Source: an uncultured Ruminococcus sp. (GTDB lineage Bacteria > Bacillota > Clostridia > Oscillospirales > Acutalibacteraceae). Taken from it: DNA of 48,543 nucleotides. Numbering within the stretch: position 1 is the stretch's first letter; every line of letters starts with the position of its first letter. The stretch lies in NCBI GenBank assembly GCA_902802985.1, contig CADCOE010000058.1, forward strand, positions 1-48,543, in the 5' to 3' direction. This document shows positions 1-8,580 of the stretch, in pieces. Under the pieces are notes generated by a model. That model was given only the letters and a program-made list of their open reading frames with translations, made no database searches and was not told where the DNA came from. Both the position numbers and the translations under genes were made by a program.

Positions 1-430
1 AGCCGTGTTCCTCCGAGCGCGGCAGGAGCAGAATGGATTTCATTCCCGCCAGATTTGCTCCCAGCACGTCGGTATAGATCTGATCGCCTACCACTACCAC
101 TGAGCGGGTTTTTTCGTTCAGCTTGCGTTTGGCACGGATAAATCCGAAGGGGAGAGGTTTCAGACTCATGGCGACACATTCCAGTCCCACGCTGTCTGCA
201 AAGGGCTTGATGCGTTTCCGGTAGTTGTTCGAGCAGATAACGATCCGGATACCGCCCGCCTTGATGGTGTCGATCCATTCCTGTACGCCTTCGTAGGGGA
301 TTTTGGAGGTCGGGGGTGCAAGGGTGTTGTCCACGTCCAGCAAAATGGCGTCTGTGCCGAGTGAACGCAGGATTTCAAGGGTAATATCTGTTACATAGCG
401 CAGGGCTAACGTAGGGGTCAGCAGGCTCAT
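1..430 (-). CDS. yqeG: YqeG-family HAD-IIIA phosphatase (partial, C-terminus off window)
   Basis: Reading from ATG at 430, 143 codons are present before the window ends; the C-terminus is missing. HAD motif I is DVDNTL (residues 32-37), motif II is the Ser in ICSNN, and a GDQIYTD stretch near the edge gives the late acidic motif. This pattern is that of YqeG, a HAD subfamily IIIA hydrolase of Firmicutes. The family is known as a phosphatase whose cellular substrate is uncertain. A GGAAGAG ribosome binding site precedes the ATG. The gene follows rpsU on the same strand. By eye it is more GC-rich, with many CTG, GTG and ATC codons, than the genes to its right. Confidence 0.85.
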   Translation of the reverse strand, partial: MSLLTPTLALRYVTDITLEILRSLGTDAILLDVDNTLAPPTSKIPYEGVQEWIDTIKAGGIRIVICSNNYRKRIKPFADSVGLECVAMSLKPLPFGFIRAKRKLNEKTRSVVVVGDQIYTDVLGANLAGMKSILLLPRSEEHG

Positions 431-568
431 GTTATCTCTTCCTTTGCATTGTCATGACAACAAAAAAGGACACCCCCGCCGTACGGGCAGATGCTGCCGA
501 AGCAGACTCTCCTGACCGCACAAACGGAAATATCCCTTGATTTCTGTGTAAAATACAAATCAGTTGCA

Positions 569-745
569 TTATTTGTACTTACGCTTACGAGCAGCTTCAG
601 ACTTCTTTTTGCGCTTTACAGAAGGCTTTTCATAAGCTTCTCTTTTACGAACCTCAGCAATAACGCCTGCTCTCGCACACTGCTTTTTAAATCTTCTGAG
701 TGCACTTTCGAGAGACTCGTTATCCTTAATTCTGATTTCAGCCAT
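569..745 (-). CDS. rpsU: 30S ribosomal protein S21
   Basis: A 58-residue basic protein starting [19 protein letters not shown] and ending in a Lys/Arg-rich tail, the usual length and sequence of bacterial S21, a small-subunit protein near the anti-Shine-Dalgarno end of 16S rRNA. An upstream in-frame ATG at 769 would add eight residues. The ATG at 745 is preferred because a GGGAGGGAAG ribosome binding site lies just before it and the family begins MAEI/MSEI. It has its own promoter at 804-833, so it is probably transcribed apart from leuS. Confidence 0.97.
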   Translation of the reverse strand: MAEIRIKDNESLESALRRFKKQCARAGVIAEVRKREAYEKPSVKRKKKSEAARKRKYK

Positions 746-803
746 GTTATCTTCCCTCCCATCCGCCATAAGGCAGGGGTTTGTGTCATTACGATACCTA
801 TGT

Positions 804-833
804 ATTATACATTATTTGACCATACTTTGTCAA
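804..833 (-). promoter_or_regulatory. Sigma-A promoter for rpsU
   Basis: On the minus strand a perfect TTGACA (828-833) is followed after 18 bases by a perfect TATAAT (804-809). It lies about 60 bases upstream of the rpsU start, in the leuS-rpsU gap. Confidence 0.8.
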
Positions 834-946
834 CACATAAAATGCAATAAATTTTATCACATTTCTATGTTGACATTGCATAATACTGAGTAATTTTATT
901 TTGATGATAGTAAAGTGACCGAAAATGAACCAATCACCTTATTATC

Positions 947-3358
947 TTATTTGGCAACGATATTGATGAGCTTAGAGGGAACATAAATTTCCTTGATGAT
1001 AGTTTTTCCGTCAATCAATGCTTTGATTTTATCACTGTTCTTAGCAGCAGCTATTGCACTGTCACGGTCGATTTGAGCCGGGATCATCATTTTATCTCTT
1101 ACCTTGCCGTTGACCTGTACCACGATCTGTATTTCATCATCTACGCACTTGTTTTCATCATAGGATGGCCACTCGGTCACAGACGCAAATCCATCACCCA
1201 GTTTGCATTCGTCCCATACCTGTTCGGCAACGTGGGGAGCAAACGGGCTAAGCAGTGCTGTAAAAATTTTGAGTTCTCCCTTTGTAACTGAGCCGGAAGC
1301 ATAAATATCATTGATAAGCGACATCAAGGCAGCGATAGCTGTATTAAATTTGAGGTTTTCAATATCCTCACCGACCTTTTTGATGGTCTTATGGAAAGCA
1401 CCCTCCAACTCGGGACGGATATTGTCCCCGTCTATCATCAGGGCAGTCAGTCCGCAGAAACGCTCTGCAAAACGGCGGCAGCCCTTAATGCTGTTGGAAT
1501 TCCACGGTGCAGCGTTTTCAAAGTCACCGATAAACATTTCAAACAGACGCATCGTATCGGCACCATATTCATTAACGATGTCATCGGGATTAACCACGTT
1601 GCCTCTGGATTTACTCATTTTTTCGCCGTTTTCACCGAGTATCATACCGTGGCTGGTACGCTTGGCATACGGTTCGGGGGTAGGAACCACTTTAATATCG
1701 TACAGGAATTTATGCCAGAAACGACTGTACAGCAGATGGAGTGTGGTATGTTCCATACCGCCGTTATACCAATCAACAGGTGCCCAATAATTCAATGCTT
1801 CAGGGCTTGCCAGTGCTTCATCATTGTGGGGATCCATATAACGCAGAAAATACCACGAAGAACCTGCCCACTGCGGCATTGTATCAGTTTCACGCTTTGC
1901 ATCGGCACCGCACTTCGGGCACTTGGTATTGACCCACTCGGTCATTTTGGCAAGCGGTGATTCACCGTTATCTGTCGGTTCATAAGATTCTACGTCAGGC
2001 AGCTCCAACGGCAGTTCATTTTCAGGAACAGGCACGGCACCGCAGCACGAACAATGCACAATCGGTATCGGCTCACCCCAATAACGCTGACGGGAAAATA
2101 CCCAGTCACGCAGTTTAAAGTTCACTTTTGCTCTGCCCTTACCGGTTTCCGTCAATTTTTCAATGATTTTCTTTTTGGCATCCTCTACCGAAAGACCGTT
2201 CAGATCATCAGAATTGACTAAAATACCGGTTGCACAATCGGTAAATGCTTCTTTCTGAACGTCCTGACCTCCCTTGACCACTTCAATGATAGGCAAATCA
2301 AATTTCTTGGCAAATTCCCAGTCACGTGTATCGTGTGCCGGCACCGCCATAATCGCACCTGTGCCATAGGAAACCAATACGTAATCTGAAATAAAGATCG
2401 GTATTTGCTTTCCATTAACAGGGTTGATCGCTTCTACACCGTCCAAACGAACGCCGGTTTTGTCTTTAGCCACCTCAGTACGCTCAAAATCGGATTTTCT
2501 GGCAGCTGCTTCCTGATACTGTCTGACCTCATCCATATTTTTGATAACGGACGAAAGCTTGCTGATCATCGGGTGTTCAGGAGAAATGACCATATATGTG
2601 GCACCAAACAATGTATCGGGACGGGTAGTATAAACGGTCAGCATATCACCTGTTGTCGTGGTAAAGTCCACTTCGGCACCGGTAGAGCGTCCGATCCAGT
2701 TTTTCTGCTGTGCCTTCACTCTTTCAGGATAGTTGACCAAATCCAAATCAGAGATCAGTCTGTCAGCATATGCTGTAATTTTGAGCATCCACTGCGACTT
2801 GACTTTTCTGACCACTTCACTTCCGCATCGTTCACATACACCGTTGACCACTTCTTCGTTGGCAAGAACACATTTGCAGGAAGTACACCAGTTCACTGCC
2901 ATTTCCTTTTTATAGGCAAGACCGTGCTCAAAGAGTTTGAGGAAGATCCATTGTGTCCATTTATAGTATTTCGGGTCGGTGGTATTGATCTCACGGCTCC
3001 AGTCAAAGGAAATACCAAGAGCCTGCAGCTGACTTTTAAAACGGGCAACATTTTTAGCGGTCACTTCACGAGGATGCACGTGATTTTTGATAGCAAAGTT
3101 TTCGGTAGGAAGTCCGAATGCATCCCATCCGATAGGATACAGGACATTATAACCCTGCATTCTGCGTTTTCTTGCCACAATATCGAGCGCAGTATAAGAA
3201 CGGGGATGTCCTACGTGAAGTCCCTGTCCCGAGGGATAGGGAAACTCAATCAGGGTATAATATTTAGGTTTGGAAGAATTTGCCTCAGCGTGGAAAATGC
3301 CGGCATCTTCCCATTTTTTTTGCCAAACAGGTTCAATTTGTTTATGGTCGTACTTCAA
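947..3358 (-). CDS. leuS: Leucyl-tRNA synthetase
   Basis: Charges tRNA-Leu with leucine in the cytoplasm. The 803-residue protein has the class I HIGH motif as HVGH (residues 48-51), the CP1 editing signature [12 protein letters not shown], zinc-ribbon cysteine pairs (CTSCKC with a later CERC; CPKC) and KMSKS as [11 protein letters not shown]. Length fits bacterial LeuRS. The start is TTG at 3358, nine bases after AAGGAG, giving [12 protein letters not shown], the family N-terminus. It closes the nadD-yqeK-rsfS-leuS gene string, 15 bases after rsfS. No T-box lies in front of it; the space is too short, so leucine control, if any, would act further upstream. Confidence 0.97.
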   Translation of the reverse strand: MKYDHKQIEPVWQKKWEDAGIFHAEANSSKPKYYTLIEFPYPSGQGLHVGHPRSYTALDIVARKRRMQGYNVLYPIGWDAFGLPTENFAIKNHVHPREVTAKNVARFKSQLQALGISFDWSREINTTDPKYYKWTQWIFLKLFEHGLAYKKEMAVNWCTSCKCVLANEEVVNGVCERCGSEVVRKVKSQWMLKITAYADRLISDLDLVNYPERVKAQQKNWIGRSTGAEVDFTTTTGDMLTVYTTRPDTLFGATYMVISPEHPMISKLSSVIKNMDEVRQYQEAAARKSDFERTEVAKDKTGVRLDGVEAINPVNGKQIPIFISDYVLVSYGTGAIMAVPAHDTRDWEFAKKFDLPIIEVVKGGQDVQKEAFTDCATGILVNSDDLNGLSVEDAKKKIIEKLTETGKGRAKVNFKLRDWVFSRQRYWGEPIPIVHCSCCGAVPVPENELPLELPDVESYEPTDNGESPLAKMTEWVNTKCPKCGADAKRETDTMPQWAGSSWYFLRYMDPHNDEALASPEALNYWAPVDWYNGGMEHTTLHLLYSRFWHKFLYDIKVVPTPEPYAKRTSHGMILGENGEKMSKSRGNVVNPDDIVNEYGADTMRLFEMFIGDFENAAPWNSNSIKGCRRFAERFCGLTALMIDGDNIRPELEGAFHKTIKKVGEDIENLKFNTAIAALMSLINDIYASGSVTKGELKIFTALLSPFAPHVAEQVWDECKLGDGFASVTEWPSYDENKCVDDEIQIVVQVNGKVRDKMMIPAQIDRDSAIAAAKNSDKIKALIDGKTIIKEIYVPSKLINIVAK

Positions 3359-3373
3359 TTTCTTTCTCTCCTT

Positions 3374-3760
3374 TTATTTTGTTGTAGGGAACAAAATCTG
3401 TGCGGGCATATTCATAATATCGGATACATCAATTTGTTCACCATCCTGCCACAGACGTTCCAAATCATAATATTCACGTCCCTCATCAGAGAACACGTGT
3501 ACGATCACATCAACATAATCAAGCAGGATCCACGAATCGGAGCGATAACCTTCAATGTGGCTCACACTGATTCCCTCGTTATCCAGTCGAAACTCCACTT
3601 CATCCGCCAATGCTTTTACGTGAGTATTGGATGTACCTGTCGCAATCACAAAGTAATCCGCAATAGAAGATATATCATCAATTTTGATCAGCTTGACATC
3701 AAGACCTTTTTTATTGGACAATGCCTTGACTGCCAACCTTGCTGTTTCCAAAGAAGTCAT
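3374..3760 (-). CDS. rsfS: Ribosomal silencing factor RsfS
   Basis: A 128-residue protein of the RsfS/Iojap family, which binds L14 on the large subunit and blocks subunit joining in slow growth. Family features seen are the N-terminal helix (LAVKALSNKKGLDV), IADYFVIATGTSNTHVKALAD and the Trp-rich DSWILLDYVDVIVHVF core. ATG at 3760 follows an AGGAGG site by a normal gap; the longer open frame to 3985 overlaps yqeK and is rejected. It sits between yqeK and leuS, the usual Firmicutes position. Confidence 0.96.
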   Translation of the reverse strand: MTSLETARLAVKALSNKKGLDVKLIKIDDISSIADYFVIATGTSNTHVKALADEVEFRLDNEGISVSHIEGYRSDSWILLDYVDVIVHVFSDEGREYYDLERLWQDGEQIDVSDIMNMPAQILFPTTK

Positions 3761-3776
3761 TTTAATTCCTCCTGTA

Positions 3777-4358
3777 TTATTTGTTTTTTTGTTTTGATTT
3801 CTGAAAGGCAATTTCATTGTAACCGGCAACAGTATCGGGAGCGATGGTAATTTTTCTTTGTGCCAGATCAGCGATCGTAAATGCCATTCCCTCCAGCACT
3901 GCGGCATCCAGTCCTTTATCTGCCACTTTCCGCATTTTATCCACGCCGTCGTAATCACGGTCAGCCGAGATGAAATCCGCCACAAAAATCACCTTATCCA
4001 GCAGTGTCATATTGGCTCTGCCCGTTGTATGATAACGAACCGCATCAATAATTTCTCTGTCCGTCACATCGAGTTCGACCTGAATATAGGCACTTCCTGA
4101 AATAGCGTGCCACAGTTTGGGAGAGGACTGTTCCATCTCGGTCAGTTCGATTTCTGCCCGTTGGATCACATCCATATGCTCCTGCGGCTCAGCTTCTTTG
4201 GTAATATCGTGCAGCAAACCTGCTATTTCTGCTTTTTCGGGATCGGCACCATATTTTTTAGCAAGTCTGATCGCTTCTTTAGCCACATTCTTAGAATGTT
4301 TATACCGTGCCGACTTGAGTCTTGCACCAATGATTTTATCATATTCTTTTACCGTCAT
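3777..4358 (-). CDS. yqeK: YqeK-type HD-domain phosphohydrolase
   Basis: A 193-residue HD-domain protein. The metal-binding His and HD pair are seen as HSKNVAKEAIRLA and AGLLHDITKE, with a downstream H and D. YqeK proteins hydrolyse diadenosine tetraphosphate symmetrically to ADP, clearing stress-made Ap4A. A TTG at 4367 is in frame, but the ribosome binding site (AAAGGCGG) is too close to it and well spaced for the ATG at 4358, so the ATG is used. The gene ends 16 bases before rsfS. One gene of unknown function separates it from nadD, its usual partner. Confidence 0.92.
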   Translation of the reverse strand: MTVKEYDKIIGARLKSARYKHSKNVAKEAIRLAKKYGADPEKAEIAGLLHDITKEAEPQEHMDVIQRAEIELTEMEQSSPKLWHAISGSAYIQVELDVTDREIIDAVRYHTTGRANMTLLDKVIFVADFISADRDYDGVDKMRKVADKGLDAAVLEGMAFTIADLAQRKITIAPDTVAGYNEIAFQKSKQKNK

Positions 4359-4449
4359 TTCATTCAATCCGCCTTTCGGTTCAGGGATTGGAAGAAATCT
4401 TTCCTCTTCGAAAGACTTCCCCCAAGAAACAAAACACAGCCTCAGCTGT

Positions 4450-5595
4450 TTATCTCAGAACATATCTTTCATCCATCGAATAGATCAAATCCATCACGCC
4501 CAAATTTTGGGGATCGGCACCGTCCTCCATTGCACGTCCCAATGTTTCAAATAAAGAACTCATCTGCACAAAAGCTTCAAATACTTTTTCCGCATCATTC
4601 AACAGCCCACCCTGAAGCGTCTTCATAACGCCATTATAGATGGGAGCATACGAATAAATTTGTGTTTTATACACATCCACCTGTATTTCTCTGACCAGCA
4701 TATTGATGGTATCCGGATACCGCAAAGCATCAAAGCGATATTCCGCACAAATCTCGGGCACAAATTTCAGGATCTCCAAGATCAGATTATCTTCCTGCAC
4801 CACTTCTGTAAATTGTTCATTAAAAGTATCGAAGCTGTCCTCTTCGTTGCATTTTTCATACAGCTGCATTGCGGCGGATACTTTCTCGGAAATCTCCAGT
4901 TCTGTATAGGGGTAGTCGATCACTGTATCTTTGTCCTGTTCCAGAATGATATACTGCTTTTCAGACATAAAGTGATCGATTTCAATTTTTTCGGCAATCC
5001 GGTGCAGCATCTCGCTCAGATCGTGCTGAATAATGTTATTGATACGGCATTCGGCAGTTACCTCACCTTTTCCTGTAGTAGATACATAAATTTTCACCGG
5101 CACAATTTTCTGATTGCCAATTCGCTCCGCAATCTTATTTTTGAGGGCCTTCCAATAAAAGTCCATATCTACCTGACGGCTTCCACCCATCGCAACAATA
5201 TTGCCGAGATAAGCATTCCAACCGTGACGTTTTCCGGCAAAGCGGCTGGTAACACGTTCAGGATTTCTGTGCTTTTTCATTGCGATCACCGTGTCCATCA
5301 ATGCATAAAGAAAACCCGTCTGCGAAGTTTTGACGGCACTTTCCTCATCCTTGCCGACGCCTACCGATGTGTCATAAATTTCACTGCCCCATTCAGGAGA
5401 GGATACATAGTAGCCTGTCTGGCATATCAAAGCATTGGATTGACTGTCCATTTCGTACAATCGGGGAACGATGGCAACATTCAGCAAATCAAGAACGACT
5501 TTGTCGCCCTCCACTCTGCTGCCAAATGGCTGCAAGGTGTCCTTCAAATCATTTTTCAAAAACTCAACATCAATTTTTTTATCCGAAGGTTCCAT
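4450..5595 (-). CDS. Uncharacterised 381-residue protein inserted between nadD and yqeK
   Basis: Not confidently recognised. ATG at 5595 follows a strong AGGAGGAG site. There is no signal peptide, membrane helix or Cys cluster, so it is probably cytosolic. The N-terminal ~230 residues look like an alpha/beta domain with VVLDLLNVAIVPRLYE, GYYVSSPEWGSEIYDTSVG and a GMxNAYLGNIVAMGG-like stretch (GWNAYLGNIVAMGG). The C-terminal ~150 residues are acidic and helical. The SEIYDTSVGVGKDEESAV segment reminds me of DUF6348-type proteins, but this is memory and unverified. It lies co-directionally 13 bases after nadD and before yqeK, so it is co-expressed with NAD synthesis and Ap4A hydrolysis genes. 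Function unknown. Confidence 0.8.
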   Translation of the reverse strand: MEPSDKKIDVEFLKNDLKDTLQPFGSRVEGDKVVLDLLNVAIVPRLYEMDSQSNALICQTGYYVSSPEWGSEIYDTSVGVGKDEESAVKTSQTGFLYALMDTVIAMKKHRNPERVTSRFAGKRHGWNAYLGNIVAMGGSRQVDMDFYWKALKNKIAERIGNQKIVPVKIYVSTTGKGEVTAECRINNIIQHDLSEMLHRIAEKIEIDHFMSEKQYIILEQDKDTVIDYPYTELEISEKVSAAMQLYEKCNEEDSFDTFNEQFTEVVQEDNLILEILKFVPEICAEYRFDALRYPDTINMLVREIQVDVYKTQIYSYAPIYNGVMKTLQGGLLNDAEKVFEAFVQMSSLFETLGRAMEDGADPQNLGVMDLIYSMDERYVLR

Positions 5596-5608
5596 TTTAT
5601 TTCTCCTC

Positions 5609-6205
5609 CTATTTGTACAGCTTGTGCTGCTTAATATATTGTTCCACTTGAGGCGGTACCAGTGCGGCAATATTTTTGCCTGATCGGAGATAACTGCGTA
5701 TTTGTGTAGATGAAACAGTCATAACACCCGCATCAAGAATAACCGTTCTGGCTCCGAGGGTTTGCAGATGATCCGCCTGTTTCTGCAGAGCGGCAACATC
5801 ATCATCATTTCTCGGCAAGCCGCATATGGTAGCAAGCCGGAAGATCGTTTGGGAATTTTTCCACGTATGGATACTCAGAAACATATCGGCTCCTGTAATC
5901 AGAAACAGTTCGTCTGCGGGATAATCTTGTGCCAGTTGTTCCAACGTCATATACGTATAGCTGGTACCTTCCCGCTTCATTTCCACATCACTGACTTCTG
6001 CCTGAGGCATATGTTCAAAAGCCAAACGGCACATTTCCAATCTTTGCTGAGGTGTTACTGTATGATCGCTCTGTTTGAAGGGCGACACAAATGCAGGCAC
6101 AATAATGATTTTGTCAAGTCCAAGACGTTGTACAAACACTTCTGCAAGCCGGACATGACCGCTGTGTACAGGGTTAAAGCTGCCCCCGAACATTGCCACT
6201 CTCAT
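5609..6205 (-). CDS. nadD: Nicotinate-nucleotide adenylyltransferase
   Basis: Adenylates nicotinate mononucleotide in NAD synthesis. The 198-residue protein opens MRVAMFGGSFNPVHSGHV, with the nucleotidyltransferase GGSFNPxHxGH motif, and carries the later SSTQIRSYLRSG form of the ISSTxIR motif. AGGAGG precedes the ATG. It is followed by the unknown 381-residue gene and preceded by yhbY, as in many Firmicutes where yhbY, nadD and yqeK are neighbours. Confidence 0.97.
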   Translation of the reverse strand: MRVAMFGGSFNPVHSGHVRLAEVFVQRLGLDKIIIVPAFVSPFKQSDHTVTPQQRLEMCRLAFEHMPQAEVSDVEMKREGTSYTYMTLEQLAQDYPADELFLITGADMFLSIHTWKNSQTIFRLATICGLPRNDDDVAALQKQADHLQTLGARTVILDAGVMTVSSTQIRSYLRSGKNIAALVPPQVEQYIKQHKLYK

Positions 6206-6221
6206 CCCGATACCTCCTGAC

Positions 6222-6530
6222 TCAACGTCTGCGTTTTGCTTTTGGCAGTTCTATTTTGGGTTCCTCTTCATTTCTGCGGAACAGAACAAACTTTGAACCG
6301 ATCACCTGAACAACCTCACTGTCAGTCTCAAGTGCAAGCTGTTCCGCCGCTTCACGGGAAGAAACATCTGCCGTTTCGAGTACCTTCCCCTTGACCAGTT
6401 CTCTGGCAGTCAGGGCATCGTGAGTCTGCTTGGTGATATTATCATTCATACCGCCCTTGCCGACCATCACGATGGTATCAATATCTGTTGCGAGTGATCG
6501 TAAGAATGCTCTCTGTTTACTTGTTAACAT
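6222..6530 (-). CDS. yhbY: YhbY/CRM-domain RNA-binding protein
   Basis: A 102-residue single CRM (CRS1-YhbY) domain protein that binds pre-50S rRNA during ribosome assembly. The family start MLTSKQRAFLRSLA and the GKGGMNDNITKQT loop (GxxG) are clear. The frame is open to 6578, but the ATG at 6530 matches the family N-terminus and has an AAAGGA site. The tail KRRR is basic. It lies between rdgB and nadD. Confidence 0.94.
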   Translation of the reverse strand: MLTSKQRAFLRSLATDIDTIVMVGKGGMNDNITKQTHDALTARELVKGKVLETADVSSREAAEQLALETDSEVVQVIGSKFVLFRRNEEEPKIELPKAKRRR

Positions 6531-6578
6531 AATGCTTTTCCTTTCACCGTTACTTTTTGCATAAAGCTGTTCGGTCAT

Positions 6579-7178
6579 TCATTTTTTGGCATATTTTTCT
6601 CTGAGAAGCTCTGCCAGTTCTCTGAGTGCTCTGCCACGATGGCTGACGGCGTCTTTCTGGGTATCTGTGAGTTCGGCAAAAGTTTTGTTGCCCTCAATAA
6701 AGAAAATCGGATCATAACCAAATCCGTCATTTCCTCTGGGAGCATAGCCGATACTGCCGTCACACTTGCCAAAAGCAAACAGTTCTTCTCCGTTGGGAAA
6801 ATAGCAGCAGATCACACACTCAAAATGAGCGGTTCTGTCCGTTTTGCCGCTGTTGTGCAGCTCATCCAACAGTTTGTTGATTTTCTGCTCATCCGTTGCA
6901 TTTTCACCTGCATAACGTGCGGAATAAACGCCCGGTCTGCCGCCAAGGGCATCGACCATCAGTCCCGAATCATCAGCGATCGCAGGATAACCGGTTTTTT
7001 TGCAGGCTGCTTTGGCTTTTATTTCCGCATTTTCCTTAAATGTTTCGCCGGTTTCCTCCACATCCTCCAAAGACGTACCGAGCTGTGCGGCGGTTTTGGC
7101 AGTAATGCCGAGAGGCTTTAATATCCTTGACAGTTCTTCTACTTTTTTTTCATTATTAGAAGCAATTACAAATAACAT
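6579..7178 (-). CDS. rdgB: XTP/dITP diphosphatase (HAM1/RdgB family)
   Basis: Removes non-canonical purine nucleotides (dITP, XTP) from the pool. The 199-residue protein begins MLFVIASNNEKKVEEL (family: ASxNxxKxxE) and has ADDSGLMVDALGGRPGVYSARYAG and GNDGFGYDPIF, both signature segments. ATG at 7178 matches the family start; a seven-residue longer form from 7199 is less likely. The gene is downstream of ftsY and upstream of yhbY on the same strand. Confidence 0.96.
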   Translation of the reverse strand: MLFVIASNNEKKVEELSRILKPLGITAKTAAQLGTSLEDVEETGETFKENAEIKAKAACKKTGYPAIADDSGLMVDALGGRPGVYSARYAGENATDEQKINKLLDELHNSGKTDRTAHFECVICCYFPNGEELFAFGKCDGSIGYAPRGNDGFGYDPIFFIEGNKTFAELTDTQKDAVSHRGRALRELAELLREKYAKK

Positions 7179-7293
7179 ACTTCTTTCCTTCTTTCTCATT
7201 TTATCCCTAATTCCTTAACAGTAAGGGCGATCCAAACCATCACACAATAATTTTGTTCCACCTTTACTAAAAATACAAAAATTGACCGATATA

Positions 7294-8559
7294 TTAACCT
7301 TCACCGTTTTCACGCCAGTTTTTAAGCCAATCATCATCTTCGGCGGTCTGGGGAGCCGGTTCGGTTGACCAGTTAAATTTTTTCTTTGCTTTGCGTTCGA
7401 CTTTTTCCTTTGTTTTTTCCTTTTCAACAGGCTTGGGAGCAGCCGTTTCCTGCGGTTCATCTTGTTCGCCGCTTCTCCAGCTTCTCAGCCATTCATCTTC
7501 TTCCGACAGTGGTTCTTCTGCGGGAGTCTGGCTCGTTTGTTCGGTATTTTCAGTATGGATACTATCATCGGTGCCGTTCTGACTGTCGGCGGCCTCCGCA
7601 ACATCTTGGGCGGTGTTGATAGCCGACAGAGCTTCTCCTTCGTCATCGTAATCATCAGCAAACAATGCTTTCGCAAATTCTTCAGGGTCAAAAGGCTGAA
7701 GATCGTCTATCTGCTCGCCCACACCGATGTATTTTACGGGAACATCCAGTTCTTCTTTAATAGCAAGCACCACACCACCCTTGGCAGTTCCGTCCAACTT
7801 GGTGAGAACGATACCGGTGATCCCTGCTGCATTTTTAAATTCCTTGGTCTGGTTAACAGCGTTCTGACCGGTAGTAGCGTCAAGCACCAGTAAAACTTCT
7901 TTAGCGGAATCGGGCAGTTCACGGTCAATGATACGGTTGATTTTTTCCAACTCTGCCATCAGATTTTTCTTGTTGTGCAGACGGCCTGCGGTATCGGCAA
8001 TAATAATGTCGCTGCCCCTTGCCTTGGCGGAAGAAATCGCATCAAATACGACAGCGGCGGGGTCAGAACCTTCATTTTGCTTGATAATATCAGCACCGGA
8101 ACGCTCTGCCCATATCTGAAGCTGGTCGATTGCCGCTGCACGGAAGGTGTCCGCTGCCGCAAGAGTCACCTTTTTGCCTTGGCGCACAAAGTTGGCTGCC
8201 AGCTTGCCGATGGTGGTAGTTTTACCCACGCCGTTCACGCCTATGACCAAGATCACAGACGGTTTGGTGCTGATATTCAATTCCTGACCGCCCCTCAGCA
8301 TTTCACTGATAACATCGGACAGTAATCCGTGTATTTTTGTCGGCTCAGTAATGCCTTCTTTTTTGACCCTCGCACGAAGTTCGTCACATATTTTTTCTGC
8401 AGTACGAATACCCACATCGCCCATTACCAAAAGTTCTTCCAGTTCCTCAAACAAATCGTCATCAATTTTGGTGAACGATTTGAGCATTTCGTCAATTCTG
8501 CCAACGATAGCATCTCTTGTTTTTTTCAATCCCTCTTTGATTTTTGAAAAAATTCCCAT
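7294..8559 (-). CDS. ftsY: Signal recognition particle receptor FtsY with a C-terminal acidic extension
   Basis: GTPase that docks SRP-ribosome complexes to the membrane. The NG domain (residues ~1-305) has GVNGVGKTTTIGKLA (P-loop), DTAGRLHNKKNLM and TKLDGTAKGG, and ends near LQPFDPEEFAKALF, where FtsY normally stops. About 115 more residues follow: a Glu/Gln/Pro-rich low-complexity tail with two copies of a short motif, EDEWLRSWRSGE and DDDWLKNWRENGE, the second at the very C-terminus. Acidic extensions in FtsY are usually N-terminal, so this is a swapped layout. AGGAGGG precedes the ATG; smc ends 21 bases upstream. Confidence 0.96.
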   Translation of the reverse strand: MGIFSKIKEGLKKTRDAIVGRIDEMLKSFTKIDDDLFEELEELLVMGDVGIRTAEKICDELRARVKKEGITEPTKIHGLLSDVISEMLRGGQELNISTKPSVILVIGVNGVGKTTTIGKLAANFVRQGKKVTLAAADTFRAAAIDQLQIWAERSGADIIKQNEGSDPAAVVFDAISSAKARGSDIIIADTAGRLHNKKNLMAELEKINRIIDRELPDSAKEVLLVLDATTGQNAVNQTKEFKNAAGITGIVLTKLDGTAKGGVVLAIKEELDVPVKYIGVGEQIDDLQPFDPEEFAKALFADDYDDEGEALSAINTAQDVAEAADSQNGTDDSIHTENTEQTSQTPAEEPLSEEDEWLRSWRSGEQDEPQETAAPKPVEKEKTKEKVERKAKKKFNWSTEPAPQTAEDDDWLKNWRENGEG

Positions 8560-8580
8560 ATGATCCCTCCTGACATAGTT

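Noticed and set aside
491..850. 119-codon plus ORF at the rpsU locus
   Set aside because: Antisense to rpsU and its promoter; no binding site and no family pattern.
834..946. Terminator after leuS
   Set aside because: AAGGTGA/TCACTTT can pair but the stem is weak with a long loop and no T-tract.
3359..3373. Possible T-box leader for leuS
   Set aside because: Only 15 bases separate rsfS from leuS; no stem I, specifier or terminator can fit.
2405..3850. 481-codon plus-strand open frame
   Set aside because: It is antisense to leuS, rsfS and part of yqeK, whose motifs are intact; it has no binding site and its translation shows no family features.
7179..7293. Short gene between ftsY and rdgB
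   Set aside because: The frame there is only the tail of an ftsY shadow; no binding site or start.
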